The notes below the pieces were generated by a model. The model was not told where the DNA came from and ran no database searches. It worked only from the letters and a program-made list of their open reading frames with translations. The position numbers and the translations under genes were made by a program. From SIG622 sp045600125 (GTDB taxonomy: Bacteria; Bacillota; Clostridia; Oscillospirales; CAG-382), in contig JAZRXH010000135.1 in the NCBI GenBank assembly GCA_045600125.1, forward strand, positions 27,519-91,518: a DNA stretch of 64,000 nucleotides, written 5' to 3'. Positions 1-9,000 of the stretch are shown here, piece by piece (the stretch's first letter is position 1; the number at the start of each line of letters is the position of its first letter).

Positions 1-56
1 TTTCGCCCGCCTTTTTCAAAAGGCGGCGAGGGTGTGGGGCGAGCAGCCCTGCATTA
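1..56. other. left edge, hairpin-forming intergenic sequence
   Basis: This is the region just downstream of the leftward SDR gene. Read on the minus strand it can fold as CGCCGCCTTTT / AAAGGCGGGCG around a short loop. No T-run follows, so it is not a convincing intrinsic terminator; the operon may continue to the left of the window. A similar GCCGCCTTTTG core recurs in the intergenic stretch near 20266-20285. Confidence 0.3.
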
Positions 57-905
57 TTATATTCCGCTGTGGGCAAGGAAGCCGCCGTCGACGGGGACGG
101 TGATGCCGGTGACGAAGCCGGCAGAGGCGTCGTCGAGGAGCCAGGACACGCAGCCGTACAGTTCTTCGGGTTCGCCGAAGCGCCGGACGGGGGTATGGTT
201 CATCACGTTCTGACCTCTTTGGGTAAGACCGCCGTCGGGAGTCCGGAGGATCTTCACGCTCCGCTCGTTCACGAAGAAGCCGGGGGCTACGGCGTTGACA
301 CGGATGCCGCTCTCTGCAAAGTAAACGGCAAGCCATTCGGTGAGGTTGATGACCGCCGCCTTGCTCATGGCGTAGGCGGGGACTCTTGTCAGGGGACGGT
401 AGCTGTTCATCGAGGCGAAGTTGATGATGTTTCCGCCGCCCTTGCGGATCATCTGCCTGGAAAAGGCTCTTGTGGGGATGACCGTGCCGACGGTGTTGAT
501 CTCAAGGACGCTTCTGAAGGTATCCATATCCAGATCGTAGAAGTTGGTCTCTCCCTCCTGCGGGTTATCAAGGTGGGTCTTGTCAAAGGTGAAATCGGTG
601 GTGATTGCCTTCGGATTGTTGCCGCCGGCGCCGTTGATGAGGAAATCTGCGCCGCCGTAGGTCTCAAGGACCTTCTGCGCCGCCTCTTCGATCCTTGCTT
701 CATCGGTCACGTCCGCCGGGAAGACAAGACAGTCGCCGCCGTCCTGCCTTATCGCATCGGCGACCTTTGCCAGTTTTTCTTCTGTTCTTCCGATGAGCAC
801 GACCTTAGCGCCGTCCTTTGCGAGGTTCTTGGCGATGACCGAGCAGAGTGTGCCGCCCGCACCCGTTACGACCGCAACCTTGCCTTCAAATTTTCTGTTT
901 TCCAT
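57..905 (-). CDS. uxuB: SDR-type D-mannonate oxidoreductase (fructuronate reductase)
   Basis: This 282-aa protein is a classical short-chain dehydrogenase that probably interconverts D-fructuronate and D-mannonate with NAD(H) in cytoplasmic uronate catabolism. It has the N-terminal dinucleotide-binding stretch VVTGAGGTLCS (residues 12-22), an NGAGGN motif, and the catalytic S-x(n)-YAMSK pair. The Cys where many SDRs have the last Gly of TGxxxGxG is, as I recall, common in this uronate subfamily. The start is preceded by AAAGGAA. It lies 56 bases downstream of glucuronate isomerase on the same strand, and that pairing is the main basis for the substrate call; by sequence alone another sugar-acid SDR is possible. 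Mannonate dehydratase and KDG enzymes are not in the window. Confidence 0.82.
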   Translation of the reverse strand: MENRKFEGKVAVVTGAGGTLCSVIAKNLAKDGAKVVLIGRTEEKLAKVADAIRQDGGDCLVFPADVTDEARIEEAAQKVLETYGGADFLINGAGGNNPKAITTDFTFDKTHLDNPQEGETNFYDLDMDTFRSVLEINTVGTVIPTRAFSRQMIRKGGGNIINFASMNSYRPLTRVPAYAMSKAAVINLTEWLAVYFAESGIRVNAVAPGFFVNERSVKILRTPDGGLTQRGQNVMNHTPVRRFGEPEELYGCVSWLLDDASAGFVTGITVPVDGGFLAHSGI

Positions 906-961
906 GACTTTTTCCTTTCTGTATCTGTTCTGTTCTTGTTTCGATGTCTATATATCACTTT

Positions 962-2332
962 TTATTTGTTTTCAGCCGGCAGGATCCTGCTTTTCGCATT
1001 TTCGTAGCAGATCATACGCAGGATGCGCTTCTGCACGGCAAGGTCGCTTGTGATCTCTCCCTTTGCCGCTTTTTCGGCGATGTAGGAGCAGAGTACCCTT
1101 CGGAAATAATCGTGACGTGCGAAGGAAAGCACGCTGCGGGAATCGGTGGTCATGCCGATGAACTGCGACAGCACGCCGAAGGAGGAAATGCAGTCCAGCG
1201 TATAGCGCATTCCCATGATGTGATCGCACCACCACCAGGCGGCTCCGAGCTGTACCTTGGAGGGAACGCCGTCCTCCGAGTAGGAGCCCTGCAGGACGGC
1301 AAGTCTCGGCACGTCCGCCATATTCAGCGGGAAAAGAACGGTTTTCGGAAGCCCCGAAGCCTCGCATCCGCCGAGGAAACCGCACAGTCCGTCCACGTCG
1401 ATGCTTCCCGCTCCCGCAAAGCCTCCGGTGCTGCCGGCAAGGCGGCGAAGGCGCTCGCTGGTATCCCGCTTGGCGCCGAGATGCAGCAGCATGGTCATGC
1501 CGTTCTTTTCGTACAGCGACGCAAGTCTTGTGAGGACGGCGGTGGCAAGGCGGAAGCGTTCTTCCTTGGTAAGGGGCTCGCCGCGCAGGCTCTTTCGGAA
1601 GTATTCTTCCGTATGACCGTCGTCCGGCAGGAAGGCAAAGCCGCTGTCAACAGCCGTGTCGGCGAAGGAAGCGCCTTTTCTTCGGAAGTCCCGCAGAACC
1701 TCCCCGACGCACCCGGCGTAGGCATCAAGGTCTTCCGCTTTCTTTCCCGTTTTTTCAAGGAGCTTTGCGGCAATATCGGCGTCCGGCAGGAGCAGGTTAT
1801 CCGCCCGCAGGGACGGAGCGCATTTCTTTCCGTCAAAGGGGGAAAGATCGTCAAAGAGCGACGCCACCGGGCTCTGGTACTCTACGTTGAATTTTTCGAG
1901 AAGTGCGTTATTGGTAAAACCCTTGTCGGCGATGACGGCGTTCGCCTCGTCGTAAATTTCACGGGCGTTTCCGGCGTTCGGGATCCTGTCGATGCCGAAG
2001 ACGCTCTTCAGCTCGCACAGTGACCAGTCGTATACGGGATTGCCCGTAAGGAGCGGGAAGACCTCGCAGAATTTCGAGAATTTTTCATAAGGCTCCGCCT
2101 CGCCGGTTATGTACTTTTCGGGCACACCGCAGATGCGCATGAGGCGGTGCTTGTAGGGGTCGCAGCCGAGCCACAGCTCGTATATTCCCTTGTACCTTGC
2201 GTTGCCTGCGATATCGGCGGGCACAAGATGGTTGTGGTAGTCGATCACGGGAAGCGACTTTGCTTCCTCGTAAAGCTGCACGGCTCTGTCACTGCAGAGA
2301 AGGAAATTTTCGTCCGGCATTTTTTCATACAC
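962..2332 (-). CDS. uxaC: glucuronate isomerase
   Basis: This 456-aa protein matches the UxaC family in length (E. coli enzyme about 470 aa). It isomerises D-glucuronate to D-fructuronate (and D-galacturonate to D-tagaturonate), the first cytoplasmic step of uronate breakdown. Visible family features are the N-terminal metal-site segment DYHNHL, the DPYKHRLMR block, HLGAKRD in the barrel core, the GAAWWWCDH segment and a C-terminal TDSRSVLSFARHDYFRR block. It is the first gene of a leftward operon with the SDR reductase and is divergent from an AraC regulator. The chosen Met gives the usual short leader before the MPDENF motif; the GAGG in front is almost adjacent, so the fifth codon (ATG at 2320) is an alternative start. 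Confidence 0.93.
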   Translation of the reverse strand: MYEKMPDENFLLCSDRAVQLYEEAKSLPVIDYHNHLVPADIAGNARYKGIYELWLGCDPYKHRLMRICGVPEKYITGEAEPYEKFSKFCEVFPLLTGNPVYDWSLCELKSVFGIDRIPNAGNAREIYDEANAVIADKGFTNNALLEKFNVEYQSPVASLFDDLSPFDGKKCAPSLRADNLLLPDADIAAKLLEKTGKKAEDLDAYAGCVGEVLRDFRRKGASFADTAVDSGFAFLPDDGHTEEYFRKSLRGEPLTKEERFRLATAVLTRLASLYEKNGMTMLLHLGAKRDTSERLRRLAGSTGGFAGAGSIDVDGLCGFLGGCEASGLPKTVLFPLNMADVPRLAVLQGSYSEDGVPSKVQLGAAWWWCDHIMGMRYTLDCISSFGVLSQFIGMTTDSRSVLSFARHDYFRRVLCSYIAEKAAKGEITSDLAVQKRILRMICYENAKSRILPAENK

Positions 2333-2368
2333 CTCGTTTACTGTCGGAATTCTGCCTTTTACGCCGTT

Positions 2369-2389
2369 CCGAATTTTCCGAAAATTCGG
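2369..2389. promoter_or_regulatory. perfect 10+1+10 inverted repeat, candidate operator or 5' UTR hairpin
   Basis: CCGAATTTTC and GAAAATTCGG flank a single central base. The palindrome lies between the divergent uxaC and AraC genes and falls in the predicted 5' untranslated region of uxaC. It could bind a dimeric regulator of the uronate operon or form an RNA hairpin. The symmetry is seen directly; the role is inferred. Confidence 0.5.
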
Positions 2390-2414
2390 TTTTGCGTCAT
2401 ACTCGTGTCATAGT

Positions 2415-2442
2415 TTCCGTCTACTATCAGCATAGTACGGAA
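2415..2442. promoter_or_regulatory. imperfect inverted repeat overlapping the uxaC -10 region
   Basis: TTCCG-TC-TACTAT on the left pairs with ATAGTA-CGGAA on the right, with a two-base bulge. The element covers the putative leftward -10 box, so binding here would be expected to block or remodel uxaC transcription. Function is inferred from position only. Confidence 0.4.
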
Positions 2443-2457
2443 TGCGCCCGAATGCAA
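2429..2457 (-). promoter_or_regulatory. putative sigma-A promoter for the uxaC operon
   Basis: On the minus strand a TTGCAT -35 box (plus-strand 2452-2457) is followed after 17 bases by a TATGCT -10 box (plus-strand 2429-2434). The boxes are imperfect but spacing is ideal, and they lie about 100 bases upstream of the uxaC start. Confidence 0.45.
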
Positions 2458-2525
2458 TATCCGAAAACCACAAGTTTTTGTACTATTCGAGCAGTTCCCA
2501 AATTTCTGCACGAAGGAGATGCGGG

Positions 2526-3296
2526 ATGAAATACATTCTGTCCATGCACGGTATGCCCTTTTCCTGCGACAACGTGGATATTCTGTTCGTCACAAGGGAC
2601 AGCGGATTCGTCAACACCTCTCACGCCGGGGGGCGCAAAAAGGCGGCTTTCGTCTTCACCGTTTCGGGAAAGATCCGATACGATTTCCCGACTCCCGACG
2701 TTCCTGCCATCCTTGCGGGAAGCGGAAAGGCGCTGTACGTTCCCAAGGGAACGAAGTACGCCGGTCATTTTCTGGAGGATCATACCGTTCTCAAGGTCCT
2801 GCAGTTCGACCTTACCGAGAACGAGGCGGGAAGCTCCCCGAAAATTCCCCTTCTCTGCAGCGGGGAGAAGATGACCGAGATTTTTTCCTCTCTCGGCGTC
2901 CACGGGAGAAACGACTCCTTCGGCTGTCTTGCGGCGGTATACGAGCTTTTCTCCCTTATCATGAAGGGAAAGGACGAGACTCTGGGCGGAAAGTATGCAA
3001 AGCTCCGTCCGGCTCTCGACGAGATGGAGCAGCATTTCGACGAGAAGTGCAAGGTGAGCGCCTATTCCGGGCTGTGCGGCATGAGCGAGGCGGGCTTCCG
3101 GCGGTTATTCGCCGAATACACGGGGGTCTCCCCCATCGAGTACCGGAACGAGCTGCGGCTTTCCGAGGCACGGAAGCTCATTCTCAGCGGCGAATACAGC
3201 GTGAGCGAGGCGGCGGAGCTGACCGGCTTCGACAATCTTTCCTTCTTTTACCGGATGTACAGACGGCGGTACGGAAAGGCTCCGAAGGGGAAATGA
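2526..3296 (+). CDS. AraC/XylS-family transcriptional regulator
   Basis: This 256-aa protein has an N-terminal cupin-like effector region (about residues 20-110, with a KALYVPKGTKYAGHF strand pair). Its C-terminal pair of helix-turn-helix motifs covers about residues 155-250 and includes LCGMSEAGFRRLFAEYTG and FYRMYRRRYGKAPK, the usual AraC signatures. The ATG was chosen because AAGGAG lies seven bases upstream; the frame is open further upstream without a better site. It is divergent from uxaC-uxuB, so it probably senses a uronate or related sugar and controls that operon, possibly through the inverted repeats between them. The inducer is inferred from context. Confidence 0.85.
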   Translation: MKYILSMHGMPFSCDNVDILFVTRDSGFVNTSHAGGRKKAAFVFTVSGKIRYDFPTPDVPAILAGSGKALYVPKGTKYAGHFLEDHTVLKVLQFDLTENEAGSSPKIPLLCSGEKMTEIFSSLGVHGRNDSFGCLAAVYELFSLIMKGKDETLGGKYAKLRPALDEMEQHFDEKCKVSAYSGLCGMSEAGFRRLFAEYTGVSPIEYRNELRLSEARKLILSGEYSVSEAAELTGFDNLSFFYRMYRRRYGKAPKGK

Positions 3297-3351
3297 GCGA
3301 TTCACTCTGTCCGTGCCCGATCCTTTCATTATCAGAATCCAAAATAAGCAT

Positions 3352-3384
3352 AAAAAACAGTCCGGCTCCCCAAAAGTCGGACTG
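3352..3384 (-). terminator. intrinsic terminator between convergent genes
   Basis: CAGTCCG (3358-3364) pairs with CGGACTG (3378-3384). On the minus strand the stem is followed by TTTTTT, so it terminates the small-protein cassette. On the plus strand CTTTTC follows, so it may also serve the AraC gene. Confidence 0.8.
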
Positions 3385-3413
3385 CTTTTCTATTTCGGTT
3401 CGTTAATAAAGCT

Positions 3414-3590
3414 TCAATAGCCAAACATGAGCGATGCGCTGTCCTCCGAGGTCTTCCAATCGGACTTATAAGCCGCTGCACCGGCGAGAATATCGGGATT
3501 GAAGAGGACGCTGCTGGTGGCGATGATGTCCGCTGCGCTGACTTTCAGCTCCGACACTTCGGGAGCCGTATATTTCTTTTCGTTTTTCAT
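3414..3590 (-). CDS. 58-aa small protein, D-I-I-x-T-S family, partner of a secreted protein
   Basis: This is a short gene with a strong ribosome binding site (AAAGGAG, eight bases before ATG), 30 bases downstream of the secreted-protein gene at 3621-4802 and directly before a terminator. The product has no signal peptide, Cys or membrane segment. It begins with a Lys-rich stretch, then APEVSELKV, then the core DIIATSS, and ends SLMFGY. The 55-aa protein at 59478-59645 shares the plan: KK, P-E-V/I, D-V/I-I-x-T-S, a Y-K-S, and an ending S-L-x-F/N-Y. Short proteins of this look are often annotated as hypothetical in gut Clostridia; I know no function. Conserved organisation in two distant places makes coding very likely. 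Codons are like those of its neighbours. Confidence 0.75.
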   Translation of the reverse strand: MKNEKKYTAPEVSELKVSAADIIATSSVLFNPDILAGAAAYKSDWKTSEDSASLMFGY

Positions 3591-3620
3591 GGTAAAGTCT
3601 CCTTTCGTATACTCGGGGCG

Positions 3621-4802
3621 TCAGGCGTCGATGTCGACTTCGTTGACAACGGCTGTGATCAATTCGCCGGCATATGCTTTACCGTTCACATAGGGGATGG
3701 CGATCATGGTATCACCGAAGGCTGCCTCGGGAATGTCGGTGAGGTCTGCGCCGAAGGTATTGCCGATGCCGATGGAGTTGACCGGAATGTTCACGAACAC
3801 GGCGTCTTCCATATAGGTGGAGCTGTAGTTTGCGGAAGGGATGATGTAAGCGCCGACCGAGGTGATCTCCATTTCTTCGTCAGTGCTGAAAAGGTACCAC
3901 ACGAACCGGAGAGCAGCGGTCACGGTGCCGCCGACGGTCGTCTTCTTTGCCTGCGCGGAGGGAATGCCGGAAACAGGGGCATCCTCACCGGGGGCAGGAG
4001 TGATCACCGGGGCAAGCTTCAGACCGTTGATCGCATCCGTAAGCGCCTTGTTCAACGCATCTACATCAGACTGTCTGACAGCCGGATAAGCATTATTTAT
4101 CTTATCCAGCACATCTTCGAGGTTTTCCCAGGAATCCTCGGTATACATGCTTTTTTCAAAGCCGGCAGCTTCGAAATTCTGTATCGTTTTGTTCAGTTCG
4201 GAAAAGTCCGGTTTCTTATAGTTTCTGAATTCGTCGAAGGAGTCGAATTCTCCGAGGAAAATGCAGGAGTCGAAATAATCAACGGCTTCAGCCTCACTGC
4301 TGAAAACACCGTAATCGTACCACGCCGTATATTCCACGCCGTAATTCATGTTACATGGACGCAAATGGAGATAATAATAGTGATATTTGTCCCCGTTCTT
4401 GACCTTACTGAAATCGCTGAAGCATACTTTGACTGTCCAATCGTCGTAGTTGTTTTCGTCTTTGGTCAGAGAAGAATCGATACCGGTCCAATTGTTTCCG
4501 AGGGAAAGGACGTAATTATAGTCACACTCAAAATCCATTCCGTCGGGAGAATCGGAGGCGATAAGGAACATATCGAATCGGTTGGAAACGTTGCTCCAGA
4601 AATTAAGCCAACCAAGCTCCTTCGCAGAGTCGATCTGGAATTTGAAGGTGACGAAGCTTTTGTCCACACCGCCGATATTCTCGGTCACTACGGACAGGTC
4701 ATAGGGCTCGTAATACGGGAGCTCATCGGCTGCGCTCGCAAAGAGTGCGCCGACCGTCATGACAGTCAAAGCCATGACAACAGCAGCAAGAATTTTTTTC
4801 AT
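3621..4802 (-). CDS. secreted protein with FIVAR-like helical segment and C-terminal beta domain
   Basis: This 393-aa protein has a clear Sec signal peptide (KK then a hydrophobic run ending ASA-A, residues 1-25). An aromatic-rich beta region covers about 25-190. A helical segment (about 195-275, D-x-A-L-N-K-A-L-T pattern) resembles FIVAR/albumin-binding-like extracellular modules. A short Pro-rich linker leads to a C-terminal beta domain from about residue 290 (LRFVWYLFS ... GDTMIAIPYVNG). That last domain resembles the C-terminus of the much larger secreted protein at 59669-64000. There is no sortase motif or dockerin, so how it stays at the surface is unclear. AAAGGAAG precedes the start. 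A 58-aa gene follows 30 bases downstream in the same unit. Enzymatic function is not recognised. Confidence 0.7.
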   Translation of the reverse strand: MKKILAAVVMALTVMTVGALFASAADELPYYEPYDLSVVTENIGGVDKSFVTFKFQIDSAKELGWLNFWSNVSNRFDMFLIASDSPDGMDFECDYNYVLSLGNNWTGIDSSLTKDENNYDDWTVKVCFSDFSKVKNGDKYHYYYLHLRPCNMNYGVEYTAWYDYGVFSSEAEAVDYFDSCIFLGEFDSFDEFRNYKKPDFSELNKTIQNFEAAGFEKSMYTEDSWENLEDVLDKINNAYPAVRQSDVDALNKALTDAINGLKLAPVITPAPGEDAPVSGIPSAQAKKTTVGGTVTAALRFVWYLFSTDEEMEITSVGAYIIPSANYSSTYMEDAVFVNIPVNSIGIGNTFGADLTDIPEAAFGDTMIAIPYVNGKAYAGELITAVVNEVDIDA

Positions 4803-4937
4803 GGAATCTTCCTTTCGTAGGTGTCGTAGGTGGAAAATTTCAGTGCGATTACTTCAAAGCCGGCATTTTCCGCTTCGGGCGCTCTTAAAAAACGCCTTTT
4901 TCGGGCACCTCTCCGAGCAAAGCACCAATTATGTAGT

Positions 4938-4966
4938 ATTGTACCACGGCGGTTCTAAAAAAGCAA
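4938..4966 (-). promoter_or_regulatory. putative sigma-A promoter for the secreted-protein cassette
   Basis: On the minus strand TTGCTT (plus-strand 4961-4966) is followed after 17 bases by TACAAT (plus-strand 4938-4943). The transcript would carry a leader of roughly 130 bases before the ATG at 4802. Confidence 0.55.
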
Positions 4967-5039
4967 GCCGTGCAGGCAGTTTCTCTTTGCAAATTTTGTA
5001 AATTTTATGTTACAGAAGTGAAGCGCTTTGTAACGCCGC

Positions 5040-5885
5040 CTATTCACCGTCTGCCGCATCCGCTGATTTTCCGGCGTTTTTCCGGTATTCAGTCGGATAG
5101 ACGCCGTTTTTCTTTTTGAACTCCGAGGAAAAATAGCTCTGGTCGCAGAAGCCCAGAAGGCGGGCGATCTCGGTGACGGACTTTTGGGTCGAAAGGAGCC
5201 ATTCCTTCGCTTTTTCGAGGCGCAGGGTACGGATATACTCCGAGGGGCTGACGCCGTATTCGGCGCCGAACTTCCGCACCAGCGTTCTCTCCGAGATCCC
5301 CTCCATGGCGCAGAGGGCACCGAGGTCCACGTTTCCTCCCGCCGAGGCATCGAGAAAGAGCCGGATCCGCGACGCAGCGCTTCCGGCTTCGGCGCGCTCC
5401 GCCGGTGCGTTTCCCTCGGTGCAGAGAAGGATGTCCAGAAGGATATGCGCCAGCGTCCGGACGTCGTTTTTTTTCTTTCCGAGCTCCTCGAGGAATTTTA
5501 CGAAGAAGACGTAGGTATCGGCACTTTTCACGATAACGGATCCTCTTTTATCGGCAAAAAGCCGTTCGACAAAGGAGCCGGACACGGTGAACCACAGCTT
5601 GGTATACGGGTCCCGGGGGTCTGTGCCGTAGACGGTGTTCTTCCCGGGAGGCAGGATCACCGTATCCCCCTTCGACACCCCGTATTCCGTGCCGTCGGCG
5701 GAAACATCCCCTCTGCCGGAGACGATGTACTCAAAGAGGACACGCTCCTCGGCATGGCGGAAGCGGTACTCGGGGTCGGGGAAGACGATCCCCGCTCCCC
5801 GGACGGTGAGAAAGCCGTCTTTGGTGCTGGGATCGTGAAAATAATATTTCTCATAAAAGGGGGAACGGGCGGGGACTTTGAGCAT
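5040..5885 (-). CDS. AraC-family transcriptional regulator with cupin sensor
   Basis: This 281-aa protein has an N-terminal AraC-type ligand-binding cupin (residues about 20-100, including VSKGDTVILPPGKN). Its C-terminal double helix-turn-helix is at about residues 165-268 and contains the classic LLGFCDQSYFSSEFKKKNG and P-x-E-Y-R segments. AAAAGGAG precedes the start. It is divergent from the giant dockerin protein at 6069 and lies downstream of the 3621-4802 cassette, so either could be its target. Such regulators usually respond to sugars. The closing Ala/Asp tail after the HTH is short and unremarkable. Confidence 0.87.
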   Translation of the reverse strand: MLKVPARSPFYEKYYFHDPSTKDGFLTVRGAGIVFPDPEYRFRHAEERVLFEYIVSGRGDVSADGTEYGVSKGDTVILPPGKNTVYGTDPRDPYTKLWFTVSGSFVERLFADKRGSVIVKSADTYVFFVKFLEELGKKKNDVRTLAHILLDILLCTEGNAPAERAEAGSAASRIRLFLDASAGGNVDLGALCAMEGISERTLVRKFGAEYGVSPSEYIRTLRLEKAKEWLLSTQKSVTEIARLLGFCDQSYFSSEFKKKNGVYPTEYRKNAGKSADAADGE

Positions 5886-5927
5886 TTTTCACAACTCCTT
5901 TTGCCGTTTTTCATTCATATTGTGGAC

Positions 5928-5956
5928 ATTGTAGCACGAAAACAGACAAATGTCAA
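5928..5956 (-). promoter_or_regulatory. sigma-A promoter for the AraC gene at 5040-5885
   Basis: On the minus strand a consensus TTGACA (plus-strand 5951-5956) is followed after 17 bases by TACAAT (plus-strand 5928-5933), about 45 bases upstream of the start codon. This is among the best promoter matches in the window. Confidence 0.7.
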
Positions 5957-5986
5957 TATTCCTAATAAAAGATGTCAAAAAACTTA

Positions 5987-6016
5987 TTTACAGAACACAG
6001 GAAAAAATGGTATAAT
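5987..6016 (+). promoter_or_regulatory. sigma-A promoter for the dockerin protein gene
   Basis: TTTACA (5987-5992) is followed after 18 bases by a perfect TATAAT (6011-6016), about 50 bases upstream of the start at 6069. It lies back to back with the AraC gene promoter, so the two could share regulatory sites in 5957-5986. Confidence 0.65.
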
Positions 6017-6068
6017 GCAAACTAAGGGAGCGCCATCGCTCCTACGGAATAATCAAGGAGGAGAAAAC

Positions 6069-9000
6069 ATGAAAAAAATCCTTTCGATCATCCTTTCGCT
6101 TGCTCTCTGCGTGACGGCGGCAAGCTTCTGTACGGCATCGGTCAGCGCCGATGCGGCACAGTCGCTTCTTCCCAACGTCTATGCAAAAATGAAGAACAAC
6201 GAAAAGATCCACATCGGCTACTTCGGCGGCTCCGTGACCAACGGCTACGGTGCAACAAGCCAGAGTGAAAAATCCTGGCGTTACTATTCCCGTGTATGGC
6301 TTGCGGACTATGCGCAGAGCATAGGCTCGACGAGCAGCATTTACGAAGGTACCCACGCAGGTCTCGGCGGTACGGGTACCGACCTCAACGTGTACCGTGC
6401 CGACTCGGCGCTCGATCTGGACGGCTCGGATCCCGTTGACCTTCTCTTCATCGAATTTGCGATCAACGACAGCTACGAGGGCAACACCTACGACAAGTCG
6501 GCTTACTACATGGAGTCGATCGTGCGCAAGGTATGGGAAAAGGACCCCGAGTGCGACATCGTGATCTGCATCACCACCGACTTCGGTAAGGCCTCCCACG
6601 ACCAGTCCGCCTTTGTGAACGCTACGGCGCACAAGGACGTGGCGGCGTACTACGGCATCCCGGTCTTCGACTTCGGCGCTCATATGTGGGAATTCCTGAA
6701 AGAGGAAAACGGCGGCACGCCGGTTCCCGCACAGACCGACCCTCTCTGGACCTACTACTATGCGGACGGCTGTCACCCCAACGACAACGGCTACCTCAAG
6801 TACGCTGAATTTCTGTGGGATGATTTCCTCGAAGAAGCCGTAGACGACACCAAGGGTTATTCCACAACAGTGGTGAACCACACAATGCCCGAAGCTACCT
6901 TCTCGACAAGGCTTTCCGCTCCCTACAACATCGCTCCCAGAACCGACGCTTACCTTGTGAACGCAGGCGAAGCACGCAACCTCTCCAAGGCGTATAACTT
7001 TGCCGGCTCCTCCACCCTCAGCGCCAACGGCGGCGGTGCGTCCTTCAAGGCGATCTTCCATTCCAAGAGTGCCGGCATGTACTACACCGGCAACCCCGAC
7101 AACGGTCTTGTGCTTTACTCGGTGGACGGCGGCGAATACAAGGCGATGAACCTTTATTCCTCCTCCAACAACACCAACGAGTACTTCATGTTCTACGACA
7201 ATCTCGCATACGGCGAGCACACCGTGGACGTGATCTTCCGCAAGACCGAGCACGGTGCGTCGCTGGCTCTCCGTTCCTTCTTCATCGACGGCGACCCGGA
7301 CAAGTTCGGCGTTGAATTCGGCGATGCGCCCAACACAAAGCCTCTTTCCGATATTTATTACAGCTCGGTCGTTCTGACTCCCGCCCTTCTCGACACCACC
7401 ATTCAGGGCGGCGGCACCGTGAACGACAGCGCAGTACGTACTCAGCTGCATCATCACTCCGACGTGGACGTGCTTCAGTACGCTCCCAACACGTCCAGCA
7501 CAAATAATATTGCCAGCGACTGCTACAACAGCACCCTGCGGACTGTCAGCGTTCCGCTGTACAAGTATGCGGTCATCCACTACTACTACGATCTTCCCAC
7601 CGGCGTGACTAGCCACGCAGACAGCAGTCAGGTCATCAACTTCCTGCAGCTGAAGGTGGACGGTGTGAACCGCAGCCTGTTCATGCACAGTGCCGATCCG
7701 CTGGTCGCAAACCAGACGGCAAGCTCGATCTTCGATCTGACGGCGATCCCCGTTCAGAAGGAATACGAAGGCACGCTCATGCAGATGCACGTTTATCCCT
7801 TCGGCGACAGAAAGGCAAATCAGGTCGACGGCCGTGAGCTGATGAACATTCAGGACATCACCTTCTACGTGGATTATCCTTACGACGCTTCTCCCGTAAC
7901 GGTAACGAGCGGAATGACTGCTTCCTCGAGCGCCGTCGCTCTTGACCTCACCGGCAAGAAGCTCCTTCCCTCCGCCTTCAAGTATGCGACGGTCAACTAC
8001 TCGAACAACACGGCGACCGGCGTAAAGCTGGGCGTTGACGTGAAGTATCCGAGCGCATCCTACAAGTACTTCACGAAGGACATTTCCGGCGAATCCGGTT
8101 CTGTCATTCTGAACCTCTCGGAGGCAGCGACCAGCGGTCAGACCGATTACTACACCGAGGCTCTCGTGAGCGCCGTCGGCGGTTCCTTCACCGTGGACAG
8201 CGTGGTATTCTCCACCGAGTATCCCGACAAGACCGTGAAGTTCGACGTGACCTTTGACGCAAACGGCGGCTCCGGAACGGTTCCCGCTCCCGTAAAAGGC
8301 TCCATCGACTCTCTCATTGAGCTTCCCTCTCCCGCTCTCACAAAGCCCGGCTGTATCTTCATCGGCTGGAACACCGACAGGAACGCCGCTGCGGCTCTCA
8401 GTCAGTTCTACGTACCGGAGGACGGAGCCGTTCTCTATGCGATCTACGCACAGCTCGCTACGGTATACGCAAGCGCATCCGGTTCTCTCGTCTACGAGGG
8501 CGAGACCCATACGGCGTACACCACCCTTGCGGAAGCCGTTACCTCTCTCGGCGCCTCCGGCGGCACGGTCATCTTCAACGGAAGATACGACTGGCCTGAA
8601 AACTCCTTCAACGAAAACGCTCCCATCGTTGTACTGAAGGGCGCCTACAGCACGGCGCAGATCGTAACTCCTCAGACCACCCGGATCAAGTGCAACACCA
8701 CCTTCGAAAACCTCAGCTTCATCAAGTCCAGGAAGACGGACGGAACCGAAAACGACGTTTACTTCAACTTCGGCGGCAAGAAGGTCACTGTCGGTACCGA
8801 AGGTCAGGATGACGTGAAGATCTTCTCGGAAAACACCTCCACCGGCGCTCTTACCGAGGCAGAGTTCAAGATCTACGGGTCCAGCACCGGTTCTTCTCCC
8901 GACATCACGATAAACAGCGGTAAGATCGGCATCTTCTGTGCCGACGGCTACAACACGACTACCAACGGCAACACGAAGGTCACCGTCAACGGCGGTACCA

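Noticed and set aside
1..26. Hairpin at the left edge as an intrinsic terminator
   Set aside because: No T-run follows the stem on the relevant strand.
5184..6068. In-frame 295-codon upstream extension of the giant secreted protein
   Set aside because: It overlaps the AraC gene on the other strand, crosses the promoter at 5987-6016, and would bury the signal peptide inside the protein.
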